Under the pieces are notes generated by a model that worked only from the letters and a program-made list of their open reading frames with translations, did no database searches and was not told the DNA's origin. A DNA stretch of 64,000 nucleotides from Acinetobacter sp. UBA3106 (GTDB taxonomy: Bacteria > Pseudomonadota > Gammaproteobacteria > Pseudomonadales > Moraxellaceae), in assembly GCA_002365595.1 (NCBI GenBank), contig DFAM01000002.1, positions 1-64,000 on the forward strand, read 5' to 3'. A program made the position numbers and the translations under genes. Of this stretch, positions 34,349-43,501 are shown piece by piece; position 1 is the first letter of the stretch; every line of letters begins with the position of its first letter.

Positions 34349-34485
34349 TATGGTATAGATGGTCAATGACAAGGTCTGGAAAATTCAATTAAATACGCAG
34401 TTAGACAAAATAGGCTAGATCAGTGATGATCAAATAAGTTAGAATTGTTAAAAATAACCACTAGAAAAATAAAGGATTATTAAAT

Positions 34486-34983
34486 ATGGCACATAGTTTT
34501 ACTGTGAATTCTACCATTCAGGGCGTATCCATTGACCAGTTCAAACGCCTTGTGGCAAATACAGCCTTACATGAAGCAGTGTGTAGACGTATTCCAGGTG
34601 AAAAACTGGAAATTATTGAGTCTAAAATGAGTGGTGATATTTACACCTTACGCCGTGCTTATAATCTGGATGTCAATATTCCAGATATGGCGAAAAAATT
34701 TCTAAAAGATGCCTTTCGAGTCAAGCGTACCGATATCACAGATTTATCAGCTTTAACGTCCAGCATAAAATTGGGTGCCAATATGCCTTTAGAAGCCAAC
34801 TGTGAACGTTTGGTGACGGGGGATGAACAGCAAATTCACATCAGCTTGAACTGGCATGTCAAGATTAAGGTTCCTTTGATTTCTGGAATGTTGGAAAGAC
34901 ATGCTGAAACTGAAATTCGTAAATTTAGTCAGCTGGAAATCCAGATTGTTGAAGATGAGTTAAAGAAAAATTTGGTCGCTTAA
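34486..34983 (+). CDS. DUF2505 domain protein
   Basis: A 165-residue soluble protein. Nearly its whole length resembles DUF2505, a SRPBCC-like (START-fold) family: an N-terminal strand with HSFTVNSTIQG, a helix LKRLVANTALHE-type segment, a central RTDITDL and a C-terminal long helix SGMLERHAETEIRKFSQLE. Such folds bind hydrophobic ligands or lipids, but the function is not known. AAAGGA lies before the ATG. It stands alone and ends in a bidirectional terminator. Confidence 0.8.
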   Translation: MAHSFTVNSTIQGVSIDQFKRLVANTALHEAVCRRIPGEKLEIIESKMSGDIYTLRRAYNLDVNIPDMAKKFLKDAFRVKRTDITDLSALTSSIKLGANMPLEANCERLVTGDEQQIHISLNWHVKIKVPLISGMLERHAETEIRKFSQLEIQIVEDELKKNLVA

Positions 34984-34988
34984 TCAAT

Positions 34989-35019
34989 AAAAAAGCCCTT
35001 CAACTGAAGGGCTTTTTTT
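34989..35019. terminator. Bidirectional terminator between the DUF2505 and MHS genes
   Basis: AAAAAAGCCCTTC and GAAGGGCTTTTTT pair around AACT, with T-runs on both strands. Confidence 0.9.
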
Positions 35020-35023
35020 ATAC

Positions 35024-36346
35024 TTAATCTTTCACTGCATGTTGTGCGGGAATTATGGAAGATGGGTCTAAATTGTGTCTTTCAAACTTGGCTCTATACA
35101 GCAGCGCACTAAAGAATGCCACTAAACAGACCACACCAATATAGTACATAGCGCCAATCTTGCTATACAGGCTTAACCATTGTACCAGGGGCAAGGTAAT
35201 GCCACCTGCAATGGCATAGGCCACGTTATAAGAAAATGAAATACCCGAGAAGCGAATTTGGGCCGGGAACATTTTCACCATACTGTAAGAAACCATGCCG
35301 ACTGTACCGGACGCCAGTCCAAGTAACATATACAGCATAAATACCGTTGCGGCTGAAACATGTCCCAAACTGTTGTAGAAAACAGCGGCAATCAGGGCAA
35401 CAGCGAGTGAACCCCATAAAATCACTTTACCTGCACCGAGGCGGTCTGCCAACAAGCCTGCAATAATACAGCCGAGCATTTGCATAATGATGGCTGCACT
35501 CTGCATTTTAAATGCATCCGCACGTTCGAAACCAAAGGCTCCGGTGAGCAGGTTCGGCATGGCCAAAATCAGAACCACCACGCAGCCGGTGAGGAACCAG
35601 GTAAACAGCATGCCAATGACCACAGCGGTTTTATGTTGTGCCAGTACCTGTTTTACCGGCATTTCTGTAGCCAGTTGCTTACGTTGCTGCATGGCTTTGA
35701 ATACGGGAGTTTCTTTCAAATAACTGCGCAGGTAGAGCGCAATTAAACCGAAGATCCCGCCCAGAATAAAGGGAATACGCCATGCCCAGTCATGAATTTC
35801 TGTCTCGCTATATTTCAACGAAATAAACAATGACATTAAGGCACCCAGCAGGATGCCGAGCGATAACCCGGCTGTAAGTAAACCATTAGCAAAACCAATT
35901 TTATTTGCGGGCACATGTTCCGAAACAAAGGTCCAAGCGGCTGGAATTTCCCCGCCAATGGCAATGCCTTGAACTACTCGCATGAGTAATAGCAATAGTG
36001 GTGCAGCATAGCCAATGCTTTCAAAGGTCGGCATGATCCCGATCATGAGCGTAGGTAAGGCCATCAGCAAAATGGACAGACTGAACAAGCGCTTGCGTCC
36101 AATCAGGTCACCAAAATGTGCCATCACCACGCCGCCTAGCGGACGGAAAAAATAACCCGCTGCAAAAATGCCATAGGTATTCAGCATGGCCCAGAAAGGA
36201 CTTAAACCACTGGGAAAAAACAGTTCTGAAATGATTTTGGCGTAAAAGACATAAATCACGAAGTCGTAAAATTCGAGTGCACCGCCTAAAGATGACAAGC
36301 CCAGCGTGCGTTTATCTTCACCAGTTAAACGAGGTATTGCGTCCAT
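35024..36346 (-). CDS. MHS-family MFS transporter
   Basis: A 440-residue, 12-helix transporter of the metabolite:H+ symporter group. Diagnostic parts are the N-terminal GGALEFYDFVIYVFYA, the MFS signature FGDLIGRKRLF and the helix 4-5 stretch VVQGIAIGGEIPAAWTFVSEHVP. Relatives carry proline/betaine, citrate, shikimate or alpha-ketoglutarate; the substrate is undetermined. A 26-residue tail follows the last helix. It converges on the DUF2505 gene, and the 36347-36485 spacer upstream holds its promoter. Confidence 0.88.
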   Translation of the reverse strand: MDAIPRLTGEDKRTLGLSSLGGALEFYDFVIYVFYAKIISELFFPSGLSPFWAMLNTYGIFAAGYFFRPLGGVVMAHFGDLIGRKRLFSLSILLMALPTLMIGIMPTFESIGYAAPLLLLLMRVVQGIAIGGEIPAAWTFVSEHVPANKIGFANGLLTAGLSLGILLGALMSLFISLKYSETEIHDWAWRIPFILGGIFGLIALYLRSYLKETPVFKAMQQRKQLATEMPVKQVLAQHKTAVVIGMLFTWFLTGCVVVLILAMPNLLTGAFGFERADAFKMQSAAIIMQMLGCIIAGLLADRLGAGKVILWGSLAVALIAAVFYNSLGHVSAATVFMLYMLLGLASGTVGMVSYSMVKMFPAQIRFSGISFSYNVAYAIAGGITLPLVQWLSLYSKIGAMYYIGVVCLVAFFSALLYRAKFERHNLDPSSIIPAQHAVKD

Positions 36347-36485
36347 GCTTCAGGTTTCCGTTAGTCAGCAAAATAAATCAGATATGATGGAATTCTAATA
36401 TTTTGTTTTTTAGATGAAAAATCAATCTTTCTTTTCAGTGCAAAAACTTAATTTTATGAATAAACCTGTCTGATCTATCGCTCAA

Positions 36486-36689
36486 TTAAAGCCGGATAAA
36501 GTAAGGAGCAATTGAGAGCATGATCCCGACACTGGTCAATATACTGATATTTTCTATAAAATAAGGGAAAATCATCAGTACTAGGCCGCAGATCCAGGGC
36601 ACAATGACTTTTTGCTTTTTCCCATATAAAAAATAGCCTAAGCCTATAGAACTAAAAACCACACCAAGAAGAAGCTGAGTTGTATCCAT
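36486..36689 (-). CDS. Small membrane protein
   Basis: A 67-residue, very hydrophobic protein with two or three short helices (about residues 5-21, 29-45 and 47-64), separated by the basic loop YGKKQKV. It resembles the small membrane proteins often annotated in Acinetobacter as amino-acid transport-like, but that name has no functional basis I can see. The ribosome-binding site before its ATG is poor. The stop lies 140 bp from the MHS transporter start, so the two are probably separate. Confidence 0.6.
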   Translation of the reverse strand: MDTTQLLLGVVFSSIGLGYFLYGKKQKVIVPWICGLVLMIFPYFIENISILTSVGIMLSIAPYFIRL

Positions 36690-36907
36690 ATTTTTTATTG
36701 ATAAAGAAATGCGGTGAATAATAGGTAAACAAAATTAAAAGGTGCTTAAAATACTGAGCTGTTTCAAAACATCCGAATCGTGCATAAATGTGCATTACAC
36801 ATATTAAAACTGAATATATCAGCACAGTTTTTAAGACTAATATGTATACATGATACTCAATGAAAAAGATATTGGGCCAGTACTGTCACTCGATGAGGAA
36901 TAAATTG

Positions 36908-37390
36908 ATGAGCACCATTTTACCTGTAGCACAGCGCGGTGAAAGCATTTTAAGCTTAACAGCGGCTGAAGTTGCACAGACCGAGCTGAATAGCGAATGG
37001 TTAAAGCAACTTGCCGAAGCCATGTATGCCACCATGCTGGAACGAAATGGGGTAGGTATTGCTGCACCTCAGATCTATGTGTCAAAACGGATGATTATTG
37101 TTGCCTCTCGTCCGAACCCGCGTTATCCCGATGCACCTGAAATGGATGCACTGGTGATGATTAATCCTGAAATTTTAGAAAAATCTGAATTGACAGTTTT
37201 AGGGGAAGAAGGCTGTTTAAGTGTACCGGATGAACGTGGACAAGTTGCACGTGCACAAACCATTCAGCTGCGTTATTTAACCCTGGAGGGTGTAGCGGTA
37301 GAAACGACTTTAACGGGCTTTCCTGCCCGAATTGTGCAGCATGAAATAGACCATTTGGATGGGGTGTTGTTTATCGAAAGGATAGGATGA
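36908..37390 (+). CDS. def: Peptide deformylase
   Basis: A 160-residue metal-dependent deformylase that removes the N-formyl group from new proteins. All three family motifs are seen: GVGIAAPQ, EEGCLSVP (with the metal-ligand Cys) and QHEIDHLDG (with the two metal His and catalytic Glu). I chose ATG 36908, nine bases after GAGG; an in-frame ATG at 36860 would add 16 atypical residues. This copy stands alone, away from fmt, so it may be a second deformylase in the genome rather than the essential one. That is an inference. Confidence 0.92.
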   Translation: MSTILPVAQRGESILSLTAAEVAQTELNSEWLKQLAEAMYATMLERNGVGIAAPQIYVSKRMIIVASRPNPRYPDAPEMDALVMINPEILEKSELTVLGEEGCLSVPDERGQVARAQTIQLRYLTLEGVAVETTLTGFPARIVQHEIDHLDGVLFIERIG

Positions 37391-37472
37391 CGCATTGTTT
37401 AATTTTTGTACTATGGATATAATATTTAAGTAATAAAAATTTTTATAAATTATAAAGATATTCATAAAGAAA

Positions 37473-38687
37473 ATGAGCTTTTTTAGAAAAACACCTACGT
37501 TGATTTCTTATTATTGGGGCAGATTCAAGTTTCATTTATTTGAGTCAGATAACTTAATTATTACGTGGCCCAACTTCGATAAGGGCGTATTGCTCTGCTT
37601 TTTTGGAGCCTTATGCCAAGTCAGTGCGATTAAATGGTATCTGTTTAGTTGCTATTCAAAAGACAATCGGGTCTGGATTAATCATGACTTTTTTTTCATC
37701 CGTATTACTACGGTATTTGCTACCTTAATCATTTTTATCGCCCTGATTGCGCTAAGTTATAGATATAAACGCAATGCAAAATTCCGTAAATTTGTTGCTT
37801 ATTTTTCACCTATGTTTTTTGGTGCTGTAATGATTTACGCAGGTTATACCGTGGGGATTTATAGTCCTGCCACTATTGCCGGTTTCGTCAATATTGTGCT
37901 GATTGGCCTGGTATTTTATTCACGAAAAATAATCTATGGCATGGCCGTTTTTGCTTCCATTTTTACCCTCATTATCAGTTACTTAACTTTTAATGAGATC
38001 ATCCGTTATGCGCCTGTGTTTAGTGATAGCTTGACGCATAGTGAGTTTTATCATAATCCATTCTGGATCAAAAGCATGGCTGAGGTCTATCTGCCTATTC
38101 TGCTGGTTTCGATTCTGTTTTTTGAAATTTTGCTCTCACAGTGGCGCCGGCGTGAAATGAAGATTAAGAAAATGAGTCAGACCGATGCGCTGACCAATGT
38201 CTTTAATCGTCGTTATATTGGTGAACAGCTGAGCACTTTGGAAAGCAAGAAAAAGGCAACGTATGCCGTGGTGCTGCTGGATTTAGACTACTTCAAAAAA
38301 ATTAATGATGATTATGGGCATGAAGTGGGAGATGAAGTTTTGCAGCGTGTGGCAACAATTTTATGTACCACCACACGGATACAGGATGTGGTTGGGCGTT
38401 TTGGTGGTGAAGAGTTTATTTTGATTTTAAAGGATCAAAACTTGCAGCAGGCGATCGAGATTGCAGAACGCTGCCGTAAAATTATAGAACAAGAAGAATT
38501 TGTGTTGGAAACTGGTGAAACTTTAAAAACCAGTGCAAGTTTTGGAGTCGCACTTGCTCAGGAGAATGCCAAAAAAGAACACACCATTCGTATGGCAGAC
38601 CGCGCCTTATATCTGGCCAAACAGCGGGGACGTAATCAGGTACGGCATTATCTGGAGTTGGAGCTCAACTTAAATCCTGCTGTTTAA
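37473..38687 (+). CDS. Membrane-bound diguanylate cyclase (GGDEF)
   Basis: A 404-residue protein that makes c-di-GMP. Residues about 40-225 hold six membrane helices and the C-terminal 170 residues form a GGDEF domain with LDLDYFKKINDDYGH and the active site GGEEF. Unlike the cyclase beside pgaB, it has an RxxD inhibition site (RIQD) correctly spaced before GGEEF, so product inhibition is expected. It is monocistronic, about 80 bp after def, and ends in a bidirectional terminator shared with the dihydroxyacetone kinase gene. Confidence 0.9.
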   Translation: MSFFRKTPTLISYYWGRFKFHLFESDNLIITWPNFDKGVLLCFFGALCQVSAIKWYLFSCYSKDNRVWINHDFFFIRITTVFATLIIFIALIALSYRYKRNAKFRKFVAYFSPMFFGAVMIYAGYTVGIYSPATIAGFVNIVLIGLVFYSRKIIYGMAVFASIFTLIISYLTFNEIIRYAPVFSDSLTHSEFYHNPFWIKSMAEVYLPILLVSILFFEILLSQWRRREMKIKKMSQTDALTNVFNRRYIGEQLSTLESKKKATYAVVLLDLDYFKKINDDYGHEVGDEVLQRVATILCTTTRIQDVVGRFGGEEFILILKDQNLQQAIEIAERCRKIIEQEEFVLETGETLKTSASFGVALAQENAKKEHTIRMADRALYLAKQRGRNQVRHYLELELNLNPAV

Positions 38688-38864
38688 GTTTATATTCCTC
38701 AAGATTCCTGATATTGAAGAAAAATACTGGCACACATTAAGCTGGATCATAAACTACAAATAACTGCATAGACTTCATTCATATAGCTTGAGCAGCTTGG
38801 TATTCATCTTCTTTTTTAAAGCTAAGAAATATGACCTTATAAGGGAGTAAATATCAGTAGGCAT

Positions 38865-38896
38865 AAAAAAGCACCGAATAGATTCGGTGCTTTTTT
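38865..38896. terminator. Bidirectional terminator between the GGDEF and DHA kinase genes
   Basis: AAAAAAGCACCGAAT and ATTCGGTGCTTTTTT form a 15-bp perfect stem around AG. The genes converge on it. Confidence 0.95.
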
Positions 38897-38910
38897 GAAT
38901 GGGCTAGGTA

Positions 38911-40641
38911 TTATTTAATATGCTCGGCAATTTCCGTAAAGATTACACCTAAGCCATGTGCACCAGCATCGGGATAGCCAAGGCTACGCTCACCGACCGT
39001 ACCGGCACGACCCATACGTGCCACGATGTCTTTAGTGGATTCAGCGCCTTGAACGGCAGCTTGCGCACCGTGTACAAAGTTTTCTTTAAATGATTTGTTA
39101 GTGTTGGATGACCAAGAATCTGCACAAGGCACCAGAGCATCAATCAGGGTTTTATCACCGACCACAGCACCACGACCGAATGAACGCTCGCCCGTGGTTT
39201 GAATGCCTTTGACTGCATCTTGTAGCATTGCAGCAAAATCAGCTACAGAAAGGGTTGCTTTACCTTTGACCGATTTGCTGGCAGCACGGAATGCTGAGCC
39301 CCAGATTGGACCTGAAGCACCACCACAATGTTCCATAATAATCATTGAGCAGTTCAGCAAGAAATCATCCATATTTTCAGTTTGAACAAGTTCTTGCCAC
39401 TGGCGTTTCAGCTGTTTAAAGCCTTTGGCCACACTCATGCCAAAGTCGCCATCGCCGGCGTGGGCATCGAGTTCACAGAAGGGCACTTCATTTTTGATAA
39501 TGCAGGCGCTCATCACGTCCACGATATAGCGCATGTTTTCAATGGTGAATTGTTCATTCACAATTTCGGCATGTTCTGCAAGGGTTTCAATGTCAGTATT
39601 TAAAGTCTGTTCAGCTTGTGCATCATTTACTGCAAACTCCACAGGCAGAGCAGCTGCACCATCCAATTTAAATGCAGGAGTATTTGCTTCGGCATCTAAA
39701 TACGTTTTAAGTTCATCATCCAAAGCCAATAGGGAAACCGAAGCACCCGCCATATCGATACTGGTCATGTAATTACCAACGAATGTGCGGTAAATTTTGA
39801 TGCCTTTGGCAGCAAGCTGCTGGCATACGTCGTGGTTGAACAGATACAGTTCTTGCATTGGCGTTGAACCAAAACCGTTAATCAGCACTGCAACTTCAGT
39901 CAAGTTTGGACGGTCTAAAAACAGGTCATCGACAATGCGCTGTGCCAGCTCACTCGATGGCAGAATTTTTTCACGGCGGATTCCCGGTTCACCATGAATA
40001 CCGACCCCATATTCCATTTCATCTTCAGCTAAAGAGAAAGTCGGTGTACCTTTGGCAGGAACGGTACACGAGTTAAAGGCAAAACCTAAGCTCGTGACAT
40101 TGTCTGCGGCTTTTTGGGCAATGGTTTTAACTTGCGCCAATTCATAGCCTTTAGCGGCTGCTGCACCGGCAATTTTATGCACGAAGATTGTTCCGGCAAT
40201 ACCACGGCGACCTACGGTATATAAGCTGTCTTTGACGGCAATATCATCTGCGACTTTCACATAATCGACCTTAATGCCGTCTTCAGTTGCAAGTGCTGCG
40301 CCATTCTGGAAATTCATCATATCGCCAGAATAGTTTTTGATGATCATCAGCACGCCTTTGTCCGATGCCACTTGCTGCAAGGCTTTATAGACCTGAATCT
40401 GTGAAGGGGATGCAAATACATCGCCATACACCGCAGCGTCAAGCATGCCTGTACCGACAAAGCCGGCATGCGCTGGTTCATGACCGCTGCCGCCGCCACT
40501 GATTAAAGCCACGTTTTGGTGTTTTTCTTTACGTGAAATAATTTTATAAGATTCGTTAAAGCTAAGTTCAGGGTGAGCAAGAACAAAACCTTTGCACATT
40601 TCGACAACGAGATTTTCTGCGTTGTTCATGAGTTTTTTCAT
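38911..40641 (-). CDS. ATP-dependent dihydroxyacetone kinase (DhaK-DhaL fusion)
   Basis: A 576-residue kinase that joins DhaK and DhaL in one chain. The DhaK half (about residues 1-330) has ISGGGSGHEPAHAGFVG and the covalent-binding His in GIHGEPG. A linker leads to the DhaL half (about 370-570), with DAHAGDGDFGMSVAKGF at the ATP/metal site. The single-chain form uses ATP, unlike the PTS-dependent type, and makes dihydroxyacetone phosphate (some also act on glyceraldehyde or cyclise FAD). I chose ATG 40641; an upstream in-frame extension runs into repeats and is not coding. No glycerol dehydrogenase lies beside it. Confidence 0.88.
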   Translation of the reverse strand: MKKLMNNAENLVVEMCKGFVLAHPELSFNESYKIISRKEKHQNVALISGGGSGHEPAHAGFVGTGMLDAAVYGDVFASPSQIQVYKALQQVASDKGVLMIIKNYSGDMMNFQNGAALATEDGIKVDYVKVADDIAVKDSLYTVGRRGIAGTIFVHKIAGAAAAKGYELAQVKTIAQKAADNVTSLGFAFNSCTVPAKGTPTFSLAEDEMEYGVGIHGEPGIRREKILPSSELAQRIVDDLFLDRPNLTEVAVLINGFGSTPMQELYLFNHDVCQQLAAKGIKIYRTFVGNYMTSIDMAGASVSLLALDDELKTYLDAEANTPAFKLDGAAALPVEFAVNDAQAEQTLNTDIETLAEHAEIVNEQFTIENMRYIVDVMSACIIKNEVPFCELDAHAGDGDFGMSVAKGFKQLKRQWQELVQTENMDDFLLNCSMIIMEHCGGASGPIWGSAFRAASKSVKGKATLSVADFAAMLQDAVKGIQTTGERSFGRGAVVGDKTLIDALVPCADSWSSNTNKSFKENFVHGAQAAVQGAESTKDIVARMGRAGTVGERSLGYPDAGAHGLGVIFTEIAEHIK

Positions 40642-40794
40642 TGGAACACCAATAGTCATTGATTTGGGAGATAAATTTATTGGTCTATTATTCATGAAAG
40701 TGATGATTTTTGCTGACTTAAAAGTGTAAAAACGAATAGTTTGGGATTGATGGGTTAGAAAAGGGGCGGTTGATTTTATTGCTTGCTTAATTTT

Positions 40795-40828
40795 ACCTCT
40801 CCCTAGCCCTCTCCTAAAAGGAGAGGGT
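40795..40828. repeat. REP-like palindromic element, copy 1
   Basis: It contains CTCTCCCT followed by the perfect hairpin CCCTCTCC-taaaa-GGAGAGGG at 40807-40827. A sister copy lies at 49371-49403. Confidence 0.75.
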
Positions 40829-40871
40829 ACTTCCATTATTAAAGTCATGTAAGTATTTAAATCAAATGTAA

Positions 40872-40907
40872 CTCCCTGTTCCTTTGGGAGAGGGCGGGGG
40901 TGAGGGA
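40872..40907. repeat. REP-like palindromic element, copy 2 (diverged)
   Basis: CTCCCTGTTCCTTTGGGAG followed by AGGGCGGGGGTGAGGG is the familiar GGGAGAGGG-type intergenic repeat in the opposite orientation to copy 1, about 45 bp away. Confidence 0.6.
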
Positions 40908-41016
40908 ATTGATAGAAATTTAAGATGGCATTTAATTAATAGTCTTGTTTGTCTTGTTAATTTTTCGTACTGAATTTATATTTACATAAGAACTTGAAAA
41001 ATATAAAAACTTTTAA

Positions 41017-43440
41017 ATGTTGGGGGTAAATGTGTTACTGAATTTTAGTAATATTAAAAATTTCGGGTTATTTCATAATTTTAACTGGGATGAAGTAGTC
41101 AGAGATCAAGGAAATAATATTCTTAAATTTACTAAAATGAATATTATTTATGCGCGAAATTATTCAGGTAAAACAACTTTATCTAGACTTGTACAATGTA
41201 TAGAAGAAAAGCAAAAAAATCCTTATTATCCAAATGCAGAATGTAATTTTTACTTTCAAGATACTCAGTCTTCATTAAATAACATAGGTCAAAGTACTAA
41301 AAATATAAAAGTGTACAATGTTGATTTCATAAAAAAGAATTTAGATTGGCAAAGCGATATAAATGGAAATATTAGACCTTTTTCTGTGGTTGGTGAAATC
41401 AATGTAGACATAGAACAACAACTTAATTTTTTAGAAAAGTACTTAGAAACTGAACTCCAAACTGTTAATACCTTCGAGTCTTATCTTCAGGAAGCTTCTG
41501 AGGAGTTAAATAAGGAAAATTTAAAATTTACAGCATTAGAGAAAAAAATAAGGGGAACTTTGGCAGAATATGCTGTTTATATGAAGAATAATACGAAATA
41601 TTTTCATGTGCCAGTTACTTTTAGGCAAGATCAACTGGAGCAAAAGATAAGAGAGATATTAAATCTAACATATGTTCCATTTTCAGATGAAACAAGAGAA
41701 TTAAAAGAAATTAAAGTTAAAGAAGTTATAAAGAATAAAGTAGGATTTAAGCTTGAAAAAGAATTTAACTTAGAAGAAGTAAAAGACATAGCTAAAATCT
41801 TACTTAACAAAGTAGTTAAGCCTTCAATAACATTGGAAAGGATAAATACACCTCTAGTGGAAGATTGGGTACTAAATGGTATTCATATTCATAAACAAAA
41901 TGATATAAAAAACTGTAGTTTCTGTGGTTCAAAATTAGAAAAAACAACATTGGAAGATTTAGATGCATATTTTAATAAAGAGGTTTTAGATTTCCAAAAG
42001 GAAATTCAAAAATTGATGATGCATATTGAAAATTATATGAGTGAACTAAGATTATTATTAAAATCTTTACCCGATAGCTCACTTTTCTACTCAGATCTAT
42101 CTTTAATGTACCAAGATGAACTGTCAAAGTTAAAAGTTAATATTACAGAAAATGGTCTTTGGCTAAAAGATTTGAAAGAAAAATTAGAAGAGAAGCTAAA
42201 AAATCTCTTTATCACCATAGATTCTAATATTAGTGAAGCTCCAAAGAAGTTAAGTTTTATAGAAGTAGAAAAAATTATAGAAGAACATAACCTAAGATCA
42301 GAGCAATTTAATGAAAGTATTGATGCAGAAAAGAATAGCTTAACTATACAGGCAATTTTTGAATTTATCGTTAAAAATGATTATGAAACAAATTTTAAGC
42401 AATTGAATTTACACTCTGAAGAAATTGATAAAGCCCGAAGAAAAAAACGAGAAATTGATGAAAGAAGAAATATTTTTTCTAGCGCAATTGATGAATTAAG
42501 GAAGAAAAAAGTATCAGAGATATCAGGTATAGGCTTTGTTAATAATTATTTAGAACATTATTTTGCCATTAATCATTTAAGACTGATTGATTGTGATAAC
42601 GGTTCTTCATTTAAAGTTGAAAGAAATGGGGAGTTGGCTCATCATCTAAGTGAGGGTGAATGTAGCCTTATTTCATTCTGTTACTTTATGGCGAAATTGA
42701 AGGAATTGGAAAACCTTAAAGATACAATTATATGGATAGATGATCCAATTAGTAGTTTAGATTCAAATCACATTTTTTATATTTTTAGCCTTATTGAAAA
42801 TGAACTAGCTAAACCAATAATTCTGCCGAATCAGCCTAAAGAGTATAAGTATAAACAGCTATTTATTAGTACTCATAATTTGGATTTTTTAAAATATTTA
42901 CACAGAATTTCTCAGCCAATAGTAAAGAAAGATCAACTGGTACAACCTTGTACCCATGCGCCACAATGCACTAAAAGAGTTGATAGCAATGAGTGTTCAT
43001 ATTTTATTCTTGAACGTCCAATTGACAAAAGCTTTTTAAAGCCTATGCCTAAATACATGAAAAATTTCTCTACGGAATATAATTATCTATTTTCTAAGAT
43101 ATTAATGGTTGCTACCATTCCATTATCTGATTTAAATGAAGATTACGTATATAGTTTTGGGAATAATTTAAGAAAATTTTTGGAAGCTCATTTATATTTT
43201 AAATATCCAACGAATAAAATATCGGATGAAGATAAACTTTTAAAGTTTATTTCTGATCCAAAAGTTACAACAATATGCCAAAGGATTTCTAATGAAATGT
43301 CACATCTACAAGAATGTTTTGATAGAGGAATTTCAGTTTTAGATATACCTGAAAGCCAGAAGTTAGCTAAGGCTATTTTGGATATTTTGCAAGCAAGTGA
43401 TCCGGAACAATATGATGCTCTGCTCAAATCCGTTGTTTGA
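41017..43440 (+). CDS. RloC/PrrC-like ATPase, candidate anticodon nuclease
   Basis: An 807-residue AAA/ABC-type protein. Residues 46-54 (ARNYSGKTT) are a Walker A in which the usual first Gly is Ala. LSEGE at 544-548 is the ABC signature and IIWIDDP at 571-577 is Walker B. Long helices in the middle carry CSFC at 300-303, a candidate zinc hook as in RloC/Rad50. The C-terminal part has R719-x3-E723 and R756-x6-H763, the spacing expected of a PrrC/RloC anticodon-nuclease (HEPN-like) active site. RloC cuts tRNA at the anticodon after phage attack. Codon use is AT-rich and AGA/ATA-heavy, unlike the neighbours, which suggests transfer. A GTG at 41032 after GGGGG is an alternative start. No hsd genes are adjacent. 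Confidence 0.75.
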   Translation: MLGVNVLLNFSNIKNFGLFHNFNWDEVVRDQGNNILKFTKMNIIYARNYSGKTTLSRLVQCIEEKQKNPYYPNAECNFYFQDTQSSLNNIGQSTKNIKVYNVDFIKKNLDWQSDINGNIRPFSVVGEINVDIEQQLNFLEKYLETELQTVNTFESYLQEASEELNKENLKFTALEKKIRGTLAEYAVYMKNNTKYFHVPVTFRQDQLEQKIREILNLTYVPFSDETRELKEIKVKEVIKNKVGFKLEKEFNLEEVKDIAKILLNKVVKPSITLERINTPLVEDWVLNGIHIHKQNDIKNCSFCGSKLEKTTLEDLDAYFNKEVLDFQKEIQKLMMHIENYMSELRLLLKSLPDSSLFYSDLSLMYQDELSKLKVNITENGLWLKDLKEKLEEKLKNLFITIDSNISEAPKKLSFIEVEKIIEEHNLRSEQFNESIDAEKNSLTIQAIFEFIVKNDYETNFKQLNLHSEEIDKARRKKREIDERRNIFSSAIDELRKKKVSEISGIGFVNNYLEHYFAINHLRLIDCDNGSSFKVERNGELAHHLSEGECSLISFCYFMAKLKELENLKDTIIWIDDPISSLDSNHIFYIFSLIENELAKPIILPNQPKEYKYKQLFISTHNLDFLKYLHRISQPIVKKDQLVQPCTHAPQCTKRVDSNECSYFILERPIDKSFLKPMPKYMKNFSTEYNYLFSKILMVATIPLSDLNEDYVYSFGNNLRKFLEAHLYFKYPTNKISDEDKLLKFISDPKVTTICQRISNEMSHLQECFDRGISVLDIPESQKLAKAILDILQASDPEQYDALLKSVV

Positions 43441-43448
43441 CTGATTAT

Positions 43449-43479
43449 AAAAAAATCCCCTCACTAGAGGGGATTTTTT
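43449..43479. terminator. Bidirectional terminator between the RloC-like and metH genes
   Basis: AAAAAAATCCCCTC and GAGGGGATTTTTT pair around ACTA with T-runs on both strands. Confidence 0.92.
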
Positions 43480-43501
43480 ATTTCTAAACTTGCTGAATCA
43501 A

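Larger units (their letters stand above)
40642..41016. promoter_or_regulatory. Spacer between the DHA kinase and RloC-like genes
   Basis: This gene-free stretch of 375 bp holds two REP-like elements (40795-40828 and 40872-40907) and the promoters of the divergent kinase and RloC-like genes. The part next to the RloC-like ATG is AT-rich. I see no regulator site that I can name. Confidence 0.4.

Noticed and set aside
36837..37085. Minus-strand frame over the deformylase start
   Set aside because: It is antisense to the deformylase gene and has no family resemblance.
40642..40848. N-terminal extension of the dihydroxyacetone kinase
   Set aside because: The extension translates the REP-like repeat and AT-rich spacer, and the family starts at the chosen Met.
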